The notes under the pieces are model-generated. The model did not search any database. It was not told where the DNA came from and worked only from the letters and a program-made list of their open reading frames with translations. 64,000 nt of DNA. Source: Pseudevernia furfuracea. Its lineage: Eukaryota > Ascomycota > Lecanoromycetes > Lecanorales > Parmeliaceae. Shown here piece by piece: positions 45,680 through 55,633 of this stretch (within the stretch, counting starts at the first letter, position 1; each line of letters opens with the position of its first letter). Where the stretch lies: NCBI GenBank assembly GCA_022315425.1, contig JAIUPT010000030.1, positions 806,001 to 870,000 of the forward strand, written 5' to 3'. The position numbers and the translations under genes were made by a program.

Positions 45680-46813
45680 CTACACCTTCCCACCTCCGAG
45701 ATTATTACTCACAAACACCACAAGAACGGCAGCATAGCTAACATCAAGATAATCAGCCATCGCTTGCCCACACAACACGTTACAACACAGCAGGCAGACT
45801 TACGCAGCCGTACTCCCAAAGATCTCCGCCCTCCTCGCGTTCGTGAGCAGACCGACCACAGCCGCGAAAAAGCAGGTGAAGAGCACGATCATGCCAACGC
45901 GGATACTGGTGCTTTGATCAGACACGGCCATCAGGCATACGATGGCGCCGATGAGGAGGATGGCGCTGAGGAAGACGGAAATCACCGCACCGGCGCGTTG
46001 GATGCGGCGTTCGGGGAAGTAGAAGAGCTCGCTTTTGGGCGTGAGGGTGTCTCGGCGGGAGCTCTCCTGGTGGGTTCGTGAGTAAAGCGGCGGATCAAGA
46101 ATCTGCAGAGGAAATTTCCTTCGTCCAGCTGTCGCAAATGGGCGTTTTGCTGGAAGGTGCGTCTCTTGAGATGAGATGAGAAAGGCGAGTGACGTACCTT
46201 GAAGAGCCATGCGAAGTACGACTTCAAGAATAGATTGAGTCGATCTGTGTCGACAGGCGCAAGCGCCACCAAGTCGTTTTCGTTCTCGAAGAGATGCTCG
46301 TCCCGACCCCAGAGGATAGGTATCGACTTCGACTTGAACAAATTCCTAAAATCCTTCACTGTGCGCGACGAAGGTGCGTTCAGCGCAAGTACTTGGCTTT
46401 CAAGGATCATAGCTTCATCTACGTCCCCGGAATCAGTGTCTAATTCGACATCTACAAATTAGTAGTTCCTACGTACGGTATTCCCTGACCTTGACCTTAA
46501 TCTCAGCATGCAACTTCCTACGCGCAAGTGCCTGATCGTTCATGTCGTTGGCATAATGCATCCATAGCCTTGCAGCCTTTTGCGCGTTTTCATCACCAAT
46601 GTTCTTTGCATCTTCGCTATCAATTTCTTCGAGCTGTCGCTCGAGATCGTGGAGCTCGCTCTGCAGATAGAGCAGATTCCTGGCGCTTAGATTTTCAAAT
46701 CTGCGATAAATCGCTGCATCTTTGTCCTTGGACACGAACTCAGCGAAGGCAGGATACCCTTTGAGTCGCCGAGTCGGGGCAGACATCGCTCGAAGGTCGA
46801 CGTCTGATGCCAT
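45680..46813 (-). CDS. DUF6594 membrane protein
   Basis: Minus-strand model: exons 46813-46477, 46418-46198, 46102-45804, 45737-45680; introns of 58, 95 and 66 bp with GTACGT, GTACGT and GTAAGT donors; 304 aa, total divisible by three. Family text: GYPAFAEFVSKDKDAAIYRR, FENLSARNLLYLQSELHDLE, a helical region (ARLWMHYANDMNDQALAR), YHEAMILESQVLALNAPSSR, NDLVALAPVDTDRLNLFL, then three membrane segments near 223-247 (AGAVISVFLSAILLIGAIVC), 257-275 and 286-296, with LLTNARRAEIFGSTAAYAA between the last two. This is the standard DUF6594 layout: soluble helical N-part plus C-terminal membrane hairpin. Function unknown; probably an internal-membrane protein. Divergent from the retropepsin-like gene, with 653 bp between the starts. 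Confidence 0.85.
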
Positions 46814-47466
46814 TTGCTGGCTTCATCTCAATGCTATCGCCCAAATGTCCACGGTCAAACACCTTCCAAAGAGTGGCATATTGTGAGAGGCTCAGAGCAT
46901 CTACGAGGTGGAATATTCAAAGCCTTGCGCAAGGTCATGACAGTCATGCAGGTGCGCCCAACACGTCTAGTGCTTACTGGGTGGCTTAGACCCTCCATCA
47001 CGCCCCTCACTTCACCACTTTTCTGCGTCATTTATATATCTTCTGGGAGCAATTGAAAAACATTCTTACTCTTGAAGCTTCGATTTTTCTCTGGGATGTG
47101 CGACTTGTACAAGTGGAGAGGCTCTTTCCTCGGGCAAGACCCCTCGCCTGCTTAGCTCTCTTGGTCGCAGTCTCGCTTGATTGACTGCGATGAGTGCAAG
47201 AGCATCACAATTAGTTTTGGAATCAGGCAGATGGTTGGCGACTCAGAAAAATTAACCCTCCCTTCACTCCGTTCATGCCAGTAGTTGTAACAATAGCAGA
47301 GCTGCTCACTCATCCTGACCATTTCGACGCCGAGCCTGAAATCCAAACGGACACCAGAATTCCATGCGAACAAGGCTACCGGGCAGCAAGCCGGTGAGCT
47401 TATGAAATACTCGAGCTCTTCACATCATTTTTGCCACGTTTTGGATGTCTTTTTGAGCTCTAGACC
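46814..47466. promoter_or_regulatory. Divergent intergenic region between DUF6594 and retropepsin-like genes
   Basis: 653 bp that must hold both promoters. No clear TATA box pair. Short frames on both strands here have no family resemblance. Confidence 0.35.
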
Positions 47467-49124
47467 ATGGAGAACCCATCGGAGTTAATGATGTACTTAA
47501 GGGCGATGGATCCCGCTGCCATCTCCATACTTTTGGAATCCGCAGACTTGTTGTTTACTGCGACCATCTTCGAGAGGCTCATGATCTCTGCGGCTGTTGT
47601 ACAAAAATCAGGGCTCAGTATCAAAGAAGATCAGGGGCGTTTCAAAACTTCGACCCCTCTCGACAGTGTCTGGAAAGATCGAGAAGTTTCAAAGATTAAA
47701 CGAGGTCTGCCGGGTTTCGTCAATGGCTCTCGAACATCTGCACTGGCCGACACAGGAGCAGCACAGAACATCGTTTCTGCGGCCTTTGTACAAGAAAAGG
47801 GGCTCAGTATCAAAGAAGATCAACGGCGTTTTAGACTTGGGAATTCTAAGATCGCCCAATCAGTTGGTAAGACGCACTCTGGTGTCCATGTTGATTAAAC
47901 GCCCGTAATTCAACTTATGCCAAATTATACTCGGACTGATGAAGCTTTGATTACAGGAACTGTGAGTCTTAGTTGGGCCTTCTCGGAGAAACCCAAGGAA
48001 ATAATTGACATCATCTGCCATGTTCTTCCACAATGTGCATATGATCTCATACTTGGCAGCAAGTTTTTGACAGCCACGGAAACGTTTTCCAAGCACCGTC
48101 GCCGCTTGGTTGACTGCGTATTTTCTACGTCCAATGTATCTCACCTCAACTTTTTGGACGGTGGCCGTCAAACCTTAGATGGGAAAGTCGGAGCATATCA
48201 GGTCTCTGCCATTCCCGATACGGGAGCTGAGCGAAATGTCATGAATCTTGAGTACGTGTCCAATTGCCTCCCACAACGAACGATTCTCGTTTTTCTCTTC
48301 TATTCTCACTAACGCTCTCGCTTCAGCTATGCCAAAACGCTAGGCTTCAGAATTAATGCGCGGCCCGAAGATCGGGGCTTCTTGCAACTCGGAGACGGCA
48401 CTTTTCAAGAAACAGTTGGACAAGTGAAGACGACCTGGACCTTCGCCTCCGGCTTGAAAATGCTTGTTACATTTGAAGTCCTGGAGAACTGTAGCGCTGA
48501 CGTGATCCTCGGAGAGGATGTGCTATGGGAACACGACGTCTTCCGAAGCCACGCAGCTTCAATACACGAGAAGCCGTCCGAAAATGAGGATGATGAACTA
48601 CTCGACCTTGCACCATTCAGCTACACGGGAAAGTGGCAGCAGAAAACCAGTGACTTTAAGCACAAAATTTTGTCAAAGTTCAACAGTATGTCCTCTAACC
48701 CAGACCAACATTATTTCAACTACTGACGTAATTAGAATGGTCCCACCGAGAGGATCCCCTCGAGGACGAGACATTCGAGGACTACGAAGCCGAAGAGCGG
48801 GACCGCCGCGACCACTGGCATCACCAATACGGCTTCGAAGGCGAAAACGCCAGCCCAGCAGAGAAAGAAGCCGAAGCCCAACGAAAGAGACGCTACGATG
48901 CCAGAATTGAAGCCTTTAGACGACGTCCTCCCTGTCCGGGGACCACCGTACCTCTGATCTCCAGCATCCCAACAGCGCCCAACGACGCCCCTGTCCCCCT
49001 CGCCACTACGGACGCGAGGAGGACCTCAAATGGGGTTTTCGGATCAACAGCCATCGTCCCTCCGGACGATGCTCCGAGCGATCCTGCCGTTATCGATCAA
49101 ATACGCAGAGGATTGAGGTTTTGA
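47467..49124 (+). CDS. Retropepsin-like protein with tandem aspartic-protease modules
   Basis: Model: exons 47467-47866, 47957-48251, 48327-48685, 48736-49124; introns of 90, 75 and 50 bp (GTAAGA, GTACGT, GTATGT donors; CTGAC branch in the last); 480 aa, frames join. Module 1: ADTGAAQNIVSAAFV (DTG at 95-97) and AYDLILGSKFL (ILG 165-167). Module 2: PDTGAERNVMNLDYAKTLGF (DTG 221-223), LQLGDGTF, ADVILGEDVLWEHD (ILG 292-294). DTG plus a hydrophobic-ILG strand is the retropepsin fold; retropepsins need two DTG loops, so the two modules could pair within one chain. Before module 1, residues 41-60 (SAAVVQKSGLSIKEDQGRFK) duplicate residues 104-122 in decayed form, a third partial module. The C-terminus is Glu/Arg-rich then Pro-rich. 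No RT or integrase flanks it, so it is a host gene, perhaps domesticated. Without intron 1 an in-frame TAA (47896-47898) would end it. Confidence 0.75.
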
Positions 49125-50209
49125 TAGTATGGTTTCTCCTTTTAGGGCATGATGCTCATAGCACAGTGCTGTATAAATTTCTTTTGTTTCCCTATGAATA
49201 CGCTACATGAGGATCTCGCACAACGGCAGCATTTGGGGAGTCTTGGGTCGACATGTCTAGAGCGGACAATTTTCGTGGTGATTAGTTGATGGCTTTTATC
49301 CACCGTCATGCAAATGCACATTATTTATATCTATCTCTATTGTTCCATGGCCAGGCCTGTACATACGCCTTGGGCCCGTCTAATCACCAAAACACCATGC
49401 AAATGCCTCATTATCCAAATCGTCAATGCTTTCTTCCAACACCACCATCACTTCTCCCCACCCCTCCAGCCTCCTTCCCTCTCCTCCCACCAACCACCTT
49501 TTCAAACACCCGCCTTCACCCCACCAACAACCTTCCCCAACCCCTCAAACAGGTACCCGAACCCAAAATCGAAACCCCTCACTCTGACCGTATAAACGAA
49601 GAAATATATCAGCGTCTAATTGTTGATAACGAACGCGAGGAAGATAGGTAGATATCTCCACTTATCGCTCAAACGCACGTTCAAGCTCGTCATATACTCG
49701 ACGCCGCTAATATACTCGTGCGGCCGAGAAGTTTTGCCTCTTGGCGACAGGCAAAACGAGGCGCAGAACTTGCATTAGCGTAAAGGTAGCATGCAAGGAG
49801 CCACACCTATTACGGGAGATTGTTCTCCACCCAGTAAAACGACCGAATCAGCTCAGATTTGAAGATTGATCGGAGGAACTTCGCCCTTCACATGGAAGCT
49901 GGCGGCTGTGCCCGATTTTGCCTGTAAAATTTGTCCTCTGGGCTGATTGGTGGAGAATCGAGATACTTTAATACGGAGTAATGCGAGTTATATGCTGGCA
50001 GCAGAAAGAAAAGACCGAATTGTTTTCCTATGGCAACGATGTGGCAACACTGCAAACATAGCTCCGAGCCATACGCGCTAGCTGTTCTCTGACACGTATC
50101 TAAACGATATGGAAGTCAGCACTTGGCTTTCACGACGGAGAATCCAGTGTTAGAGAAGTTTATAAAGATTATTCCTCTCAAGCCTGTTTGCGCGAGTCGA
50201 GTTGCAACA
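49125..50209. other. Intergenic, no gene recognised
   Basis: Contains a C-rich, Pro-coding stretch at 49435-49560 in a plus-strand frame (49286-49651) of low-complexity composition, and a hairpin GTTTTGCCT...AGGCAAAAC near 49733-49760. No family seen. Confidence 0.4.
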
Positions 50210-50718
50210 TTAGATTAGGGAATGGAGAGTGGGAAAATTCAAAATGCCAGAGCTTTGCCCAGCTTGTTGTCTCCCCAACCGATCAACGTTGTCCAACGCC
50301 TGCTCTGTGTCAAAATCGATCCCCAAAACCCTATCATTCGGACTCGTCTCCGCAATCTCCCTATTCCCGGTCCCCAGCAAAATCTCTTTCAACCGCTGAT
50401 CCTGCGAGAACTTCAATAGTTAGATTCGCCCTCTCAACCACACCATCACAATTCGCATCCTAAACCTCCTGATCGAAATTCTTCGCTTCCCTTCCCAATG
50501 CTTTTGCCTCCCTAATGTTGCGAGTATATTTCTCTGCAACGGCATCGTCGCCAATAAGAAATGCTTTGAAATACATCATATACTGCTATGAGGTGTGGAA
50601 TTGGAAGGGCTTGCCGGTTTCTTCCTGGGTGCTGTTGGGGCCGTTAAAGGGTGAAGGATACCATTGCTGGAGGCAGACTTCGGATTATTGCGGGTCTTCA
50701 TAGCCGAAGAAGACGTGT
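50210..50718 (-). pseudogene. NADAR-family gene relic
   Basis: Minus-strand text in two frames with stops: VFFGYEDPQ, a stop, CLQQWYPSPFNGPNS, FQFHTS, a stop (Glu expected), QYMMYFKAFLIGDDAVAEKY, REAKALGREAKNFDQEV, a stop (Trp expected), DANCDGVVERAN; then a frame change to LKFSQDQRLKEILLGTGNRE, IAETSPNDRVLGIDFDTEQA. This follows NADAR (YbiA/DUF1768) from the SQWYPSPF motif through EHYMMY.KA, REAK..GR, W......V, LKFSQ and the ASP.D..WGIG motif. NADAR enzymes cleave the N-glycosidic bond of ADP-ribose or riboflavin intermediates. At least three nonsense codons and one frameshift make it dead. The damage looks like ordinary decay plus C-to-T change, at near-normal composition. Confidence 0.75.
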
Positions 50719-50721
50719 TTG

Positions 50722-50742
50722 TGATTGATTGATTGATTGATT
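50722..50742. repeat. (GATT)n microsatellite
   Basis: Five tandem GATT units directly upstream of the NADAR relic. Confidence 0.85.
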
Positions 50743-51499
50743 AAGTCATATCGAACACCATACGGGGCTTGCCCCGCAGAGGGCTTTATAGACGTTTAAG
50801 GCTCAGTCGGATGTATCTACCTCCGAAAGTCTCACCCTCGAAATAAATTATTACTCTATCTAAAACCTACCCTTTCAAAGCACTTACTCTTATATGATGA
50901 TAATAAAAGTTCTCGTATCTCGCTGCGTGATTAGTAATCTCTTAATACTCGTTATCTCTTAATGTCTCGTAATCTCTCAGTGCTCGTAATCTTTTAATGT
51001 CAAAATAAGACGTTATAAAAGAAAGTATAGTATAAAAATCGTATTCAGAGCTTAAAATCTTTGAATACGACGTCAAAATATAATAATTGTTTATGAGAAT
51101 CTTTAACTTGATTAAAGCTCTTAAGAGTGTTTTCTTGACACTTTCTCTTTACTATAACATTAAAAACGATCTTTACGATTTAAAGACTGAGATCTTCTTT
51201 TTAAGAATATTTCTTTTAAGCTTTCATCTGAGCTTGATCTTAGTTCTTTTAGTCTTTCTCTCGAACTTCTCGAGTCTTTTAAACTTTATCTTAAACTTTC
51301 TTTTAAGCTTTCTTTGAGAAAAACAATATTCGTGAATTAAAGATAAATTCTTTGATCTTTATTATCTTTATTAAATACTCGTCTTAATATTATTATTCGC
51401 TTTCTCGAAAAGATTCGAAGATAAACGATTATATATCTTAAAGTTTAACGTCGTTTTTTAATACTTTAAACTTGTCGTATAAAGCTATTTAATCGATTT
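50743..51499. other. Transition into AT-rich block
   Basis: CGGGGCTTGCCCCG hairpin near 50764. Four degenerate units of about 17-20 bp, CTCGTAATCTCTTAATG-like, lie at 50925-51000. From about 50840 the sequence is RIP-like. A plus-strand frame 51087-51317 rich in Leu, Phe and Ser is low-complexity (repeated CTTTTAAGCTT words) and not called as a gene. Confidence 0.45.
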
Positions 51500-52085
51500 A
51501 TTTAATAATATATATTTATAAATTTAAAAAGTTTCTATAAAATTTGAAATTGTTAACTCTACGAATCTAACGAAAATTATACTTTTTATATAATTAATAA
51601 TTTATATAAAATTTTAATAAAATTTTCGTTAGATTCGTAACTTTAAGAATTTTTAATAGAATTTAACTTTATAAGTATTTTTAATTCTATAAATCTTAAT
51701 TTTTAATAATCGACGTCGACGACGAAAAGATATTATAACGACGAGTATTTATATTATATTAAAATAGATTTTAAATTTTTATAATTTAAATAATTTTCTC
51801 GCGAGAGTGTTATCGATAGCGATCTCGAGACTTATATTACGTATATCTTATTGCGTATATCTTACTATCACGTATATTTTATTATATATATCTTATTACG
51901 TATATCTTATACTTATTAAAAAAATATTAACTTGTTAATTATACGAATTCGACGAATTCGACGAAAAGAATTAAATATAAATAAAGTTTACTAAATAAAT
52001 TAAATCGTATTGATTGTACGAATTCGACGAAAATCGTGCGAAAATAAACTTTTTAAATTTAACGATAAAAAGACTATTCTTAAAT
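51500..52085 (+). repeat. Unclassified dispersed repeat, copy 2
   Basis: Second, more AT-shifted copy of the repeat at 40640-41205, same orientation. Shared landmarks: ATAAATTTAAAAAGTTT start, damaged inverted repeat (51573-51650), TAATCGACGTCGACGACGA, the CTTATTGCGTATATCTTAC run, and CGACGAAAATCGTGCGAAA near the end. With copy 1 it brackets the island 41206-51499. Confidence 0.6.
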
Positions 52086-52533
52086 CTTATTAAACGATTT
52101 ATAATCGTTTTTTAAATATAACTTATCTTTCTTAATCTTATTCTTTATAACGTTCTCTTTATTCGAATATTCGCTTTTATAATATTTTTTCTTATTATAT
52201 TTAGAATACTTAATATTCGACTTATTTAAGCGTTCTTTTAATAGATTTAATTGTTATTTTTCTTTAATATTAACTACGTACATTATATCTTCGTAAAGAT
52301 CTTACTTTATTACTTAAAGCTATTTTATTACTCGTCTTAAGATTTAATCTTATTTATATAAATTATTAAGCGTATACTTCGTTATAACGTATTCTTTGTT
52401 ATAATCGTTTCTATTTAAACTGCGAAAGATAATTACGAATTACTTCGTAGACAATGATTTTCTACATTATTGTATGCGTAAGAGAAATCTTTAAGTGTCG
52501 TCGTCTAACGTACGTGTTATCTAGAATAAAAAC
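52086..52533. other. AT-rich sequence before the copia element
   Basis: RIP-like, no readable gene; ends in the AAAAC target site at 52529-52533. Confidence 0.45.
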
Positions 52534-52728
52534 TGATGGAATTCAGTCAATCATAGGCCGTTCCGCCCGCACTAGCGTGTCTTTTAACGTGGCGCTAGTG
52601 GGCGACTCTTGTCTATCCTTCTCCTTCTCTTTCTTTTTATTCACTACATATATTCTACATAATTATACAATAGAGTCGTTCTATTAGTCACTTAATACAA
52701 GATCTCATAGCTATCATATATTTCAATA
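52534..52728 (+). repeat. 5' LTR of the copia element
   Basis: Starts TGATGGAATTCAGTC and ends ATTTCAATA (CA end probably changed to TA). It contains a GC-rich imperfect palindrome CCGCCCGCACTAGCG...CGCTAGTGGGCG at 52562-52604. Confidence 0.85.
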
Positions 52729-52741
52729 GGTTATGAGCTCG
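52729..52741 (+). other. Primer binding site for cleaved initiator tRNA-Met
   Basis: GGTTATGAGCTCG directly follows the 5' LTR. Its complement, GAGCTCATAACC, matches the anticodon-loop part of initiator tRNA-Met (CAT anticodon inside GGGCTCATAACC). Drosophila copia and several fungal copia elements prime from such a half-tRNA rather than from the 3' CCA end. Confidence 0.7.
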
Positions 52742-52902
52742 AATTTTCGTCATTGAGGTCTTCACACAGTAGAAAAATTACCTGCTATACTCTATCGTCT
52801 GTGAGAGAATCGATGTTATAATAACAGTGTTAACATAACATCACATCACATAGTTAATTCAAAATAATTACTCAATTGTCTTATGCTATATTGACGCAGA
52901 TA

Positions 52903-55410
52903 TGAGATTTTTCAAAGCTGAAGAATCAATAAAACTATTAGCTATGAGTCAAAAAGATGAAGAGTGCACTGATGTACTCGAATTTATGAGACGTCGTTTA
53001 GAATGCAAATAAGGACTTTTTAACGAATCTATCAGTCACATCAGCATCTACTACTGCTTAGACAACGATCTATCAGACTCAATTGAAGATCTAAAAGCAG
53101 ACGAACAATTAAGCGTCTGAGCTAATTTACTTTATGTGTGAAGATAAATCAGTCGAAGTCATTGAGAATAATGAAGTTGTCATAAACCGATGAATCAAGT
53201 TGAAAAACAACTATTTCGACTTAGATTTCGTTCTTCGATTCATCAAGTTACAAGAACTCTAAACAACGTCAATAACAAGCAGTGACAACTTCATGAAGAC
53301 GTACGTTGTCAACATACGAGCAAAGTCGAAGAATCTTAGCCGAATAAGAACTAAAATAGACGAGTGAATACTCGTCTCGTTGCTGCTGAACAACCTTGAC
53401 ATCAAGTATAAGAATTTCGTGCATCGTATCATCACGTCGTTGAACGAAGTGTTCGACTTTGACAAAATTGTCACACTCCTTCATGAGGAAGAGCGTCTCC
53501 TGAAGAGAGACATTAAAGAATAAGTCATAACCGCCGTCATAAAGCGTTTCAAACAGAAGGAGGACGAGAAGAAGGTCTCTAATAGAGGTAACTTCAATAG
53601 CAACCGTGGTCGAGGCTCAACGAGAGATCGCGAGGGTAGGAACAACAACACCATCCAACTCATTTTCAAGAACTCGAATAGTACTAATTATAAGGGCGAT
53701 GATGACCCATCGAAGTGTCTTAAGTGTTATCTCAACAAGGATAATAATAAGAGACTACACTAATTATACGACTGCTGAACCCTTCATGAGAATCGTATCT
53801 CAGACAGATTCCGTGACGTCTTCAAGAAGACTAAGACCAAGACGAATGTCGTCAAAGAACGTGAACGACCAGACGATTTCGAAGATAACCACAGTACTCA
53901 TATTTCGACAATGACTCACTTGGTTATTGATCAAAACATCGTGACAGACGAAGAGAATAAGATCTGAGACTTCCCGTTCAACGCGACTATATCGAAATTC
54001 TATAACGAGAAAATATCGAAGGAGTCGATCATAGAGACTCTCGATTAGTCTCTATCTCAATTAACAGAAAAACAAGAGAGAGAATCGATGATTCAGCTTG
54101 CGCATACATCAAACTTTATCGAATACGCAAGCACACGACTGCTTCCCTCTTCGAGAGCACTTTTCGATATCGAATGTCAGAAGAAAGAAATCATAGTGAA
54201 GGCATTAAGCGCGCACTCCACGTCTCAGCTTCAACCTACGTCAAACTTTTGCGACGAGACAAGCCGAGAGACAGAGAAAAAGCTTATCTCTCAGTCCGAA
54301 GTTGTCGATTTTGAAATAATTGATCAACTTTCATATGAGACGTTCTTATATTTTCGTGTATACTTCGCAGCGTTGAATAGTGATCTCACGACGTCACGAG
54401 ACTAAATAATCGACTCAGAATGTACTAATCACATGTTCTTCGACAAGAACGAGTTCATCGAGTATCGACCCTATCGTAAAGAAGTAATTGTTGTCAACGA
54501 AGTCACTATCTGAACTCAAGAACGTGACACAGTCGAAATAAAATGACTATTGAAGAATAAAATCAGCAACATAGTCCGTGTTGAGAACGTGTTACATGTA
54601 TCAGACTTTATATGCGAGCTATTTTCAATTAGTCAGATCATCAAGAAGAGATTTGAAATCGCCTTCCTCGATAATGATTATCACATTTTAAAGAATAATA
54701 TACTTATAGAAAGTATATCAAAGACTCGAAACATCTATATACTGAATGTGTCCCAGTCTACGATCAAAATTGTCGCTCTGATTCAGAAGAATACGAGAGC
54801 ACTATTTATCGCTCTAATGTTTAACGAAGACGCAGTCGAACTGTGACATCGTCGAATAAGATATCTAAACGAGATAGATCTTAAGAGACTCGTTAACATG
54901 AGCAAGAGCATCACCTTAACACAAAAACCTCGAATCAAGTTCATTTGTGAGACGTGTTCTAAGACAAAGTCGTCTCGTAAGATCTCAAGAAGACAACAGC
55001 GAGAGATACTCGAAAAACTCGATAAAGTTCATATCGACTTAAGAGAATTATTCAACGTGTCATCGATTAAGGAAGTCAAATACTATATGCTTCTAACGGA
55101 TCAAGCGATTCTTCGAATCTAATACTTCACGTATAAGCACAAGAACGAAACGTTTAAGCTCTTTCGTGATTGAAAAATTCAAGTGAAAAACGAGTCAGAA
55201 TGTAAACTTAAGATAATACGCATTGACAATGATACTGAGTTCATCAACGACGACTTTAAGACCTTACTCAAGAACTTAGAAGTTATAATGAAGTTCATCG
55301 TGATCTATACTTCAGAGTAGAATGAACTCAGCGAAGTTTAAAATCGCGTCGTTATGAACGACGTGAGAGCTATATTGTTCGACTCGAAACTAATACGTTA
55401 TCTCTGATTC
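52903..55410 (+). pseudogene. copia gag, protease and integrase N-part
   Basis: Starts MRFFKAEESIKLLAMSQKDE; a Gly/Arg/Asn-rich nucleic-acid-binding stretch (GNFNSNRGRGSTRDREG) and a damaged zinc knuckle (CLKCYLNKDNNKRLH) lie near 53585-53760. The protease site is IIDSECTNHM near 54408 (DSG changed). GAG-pre-integrase HRRIRYLNEIDLKRLVNM near 54850-54900 has its expected leading Trp changed to a stop. Integrase: FICETCSKTK, DKVHIDLRELF, RIDNDTEFINDDFK, VIYTSE. The frame is cut by the solo LTR at 55411. Confidence 0.8.
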
Positions 55411-55602
55411 TGTTACGAGCGTACCCTGCGTCCCTTGACACCTCGTACCCTTGACACCTACGCTAGCCCTATCGGGCCTAGTGTCTTGACAGGTTCACTC
55501 AGCCATACATATATGGCTTCCCTTCCAGTACATAGTTGCTCCTTAGCTTGTTATCTTCGTTACATACTACACTACGATTATTATCACAGTACGGTCCTTA
55601 TA
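55411..55602 (+). repeat. Solo LTR of the E1/E2 superfamily
   Basis: 192 bp, TGTTACGAGCGTACCCTGCG to ACGGTCCTTATA, with perfect target duplication GATTC (55406-55410, 55603-55607). Middle text (GACACCTACGCTAGCCC...GTGTCTTGACAGG) is intermediate between E1 and E2 LTRs. Confidence 0.8.
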
Positions 55603-55633
55603 GATTCGAACTTCTTCACATCAAGGTCTATCA

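Noticed and set aside
53259..53669. Three overlapping minus-strand frames in the copia gag
   Set aside because: They are antisense shadows of gag; the plus strand carries the Gly/Arg-rich and zinc-knuckle text.
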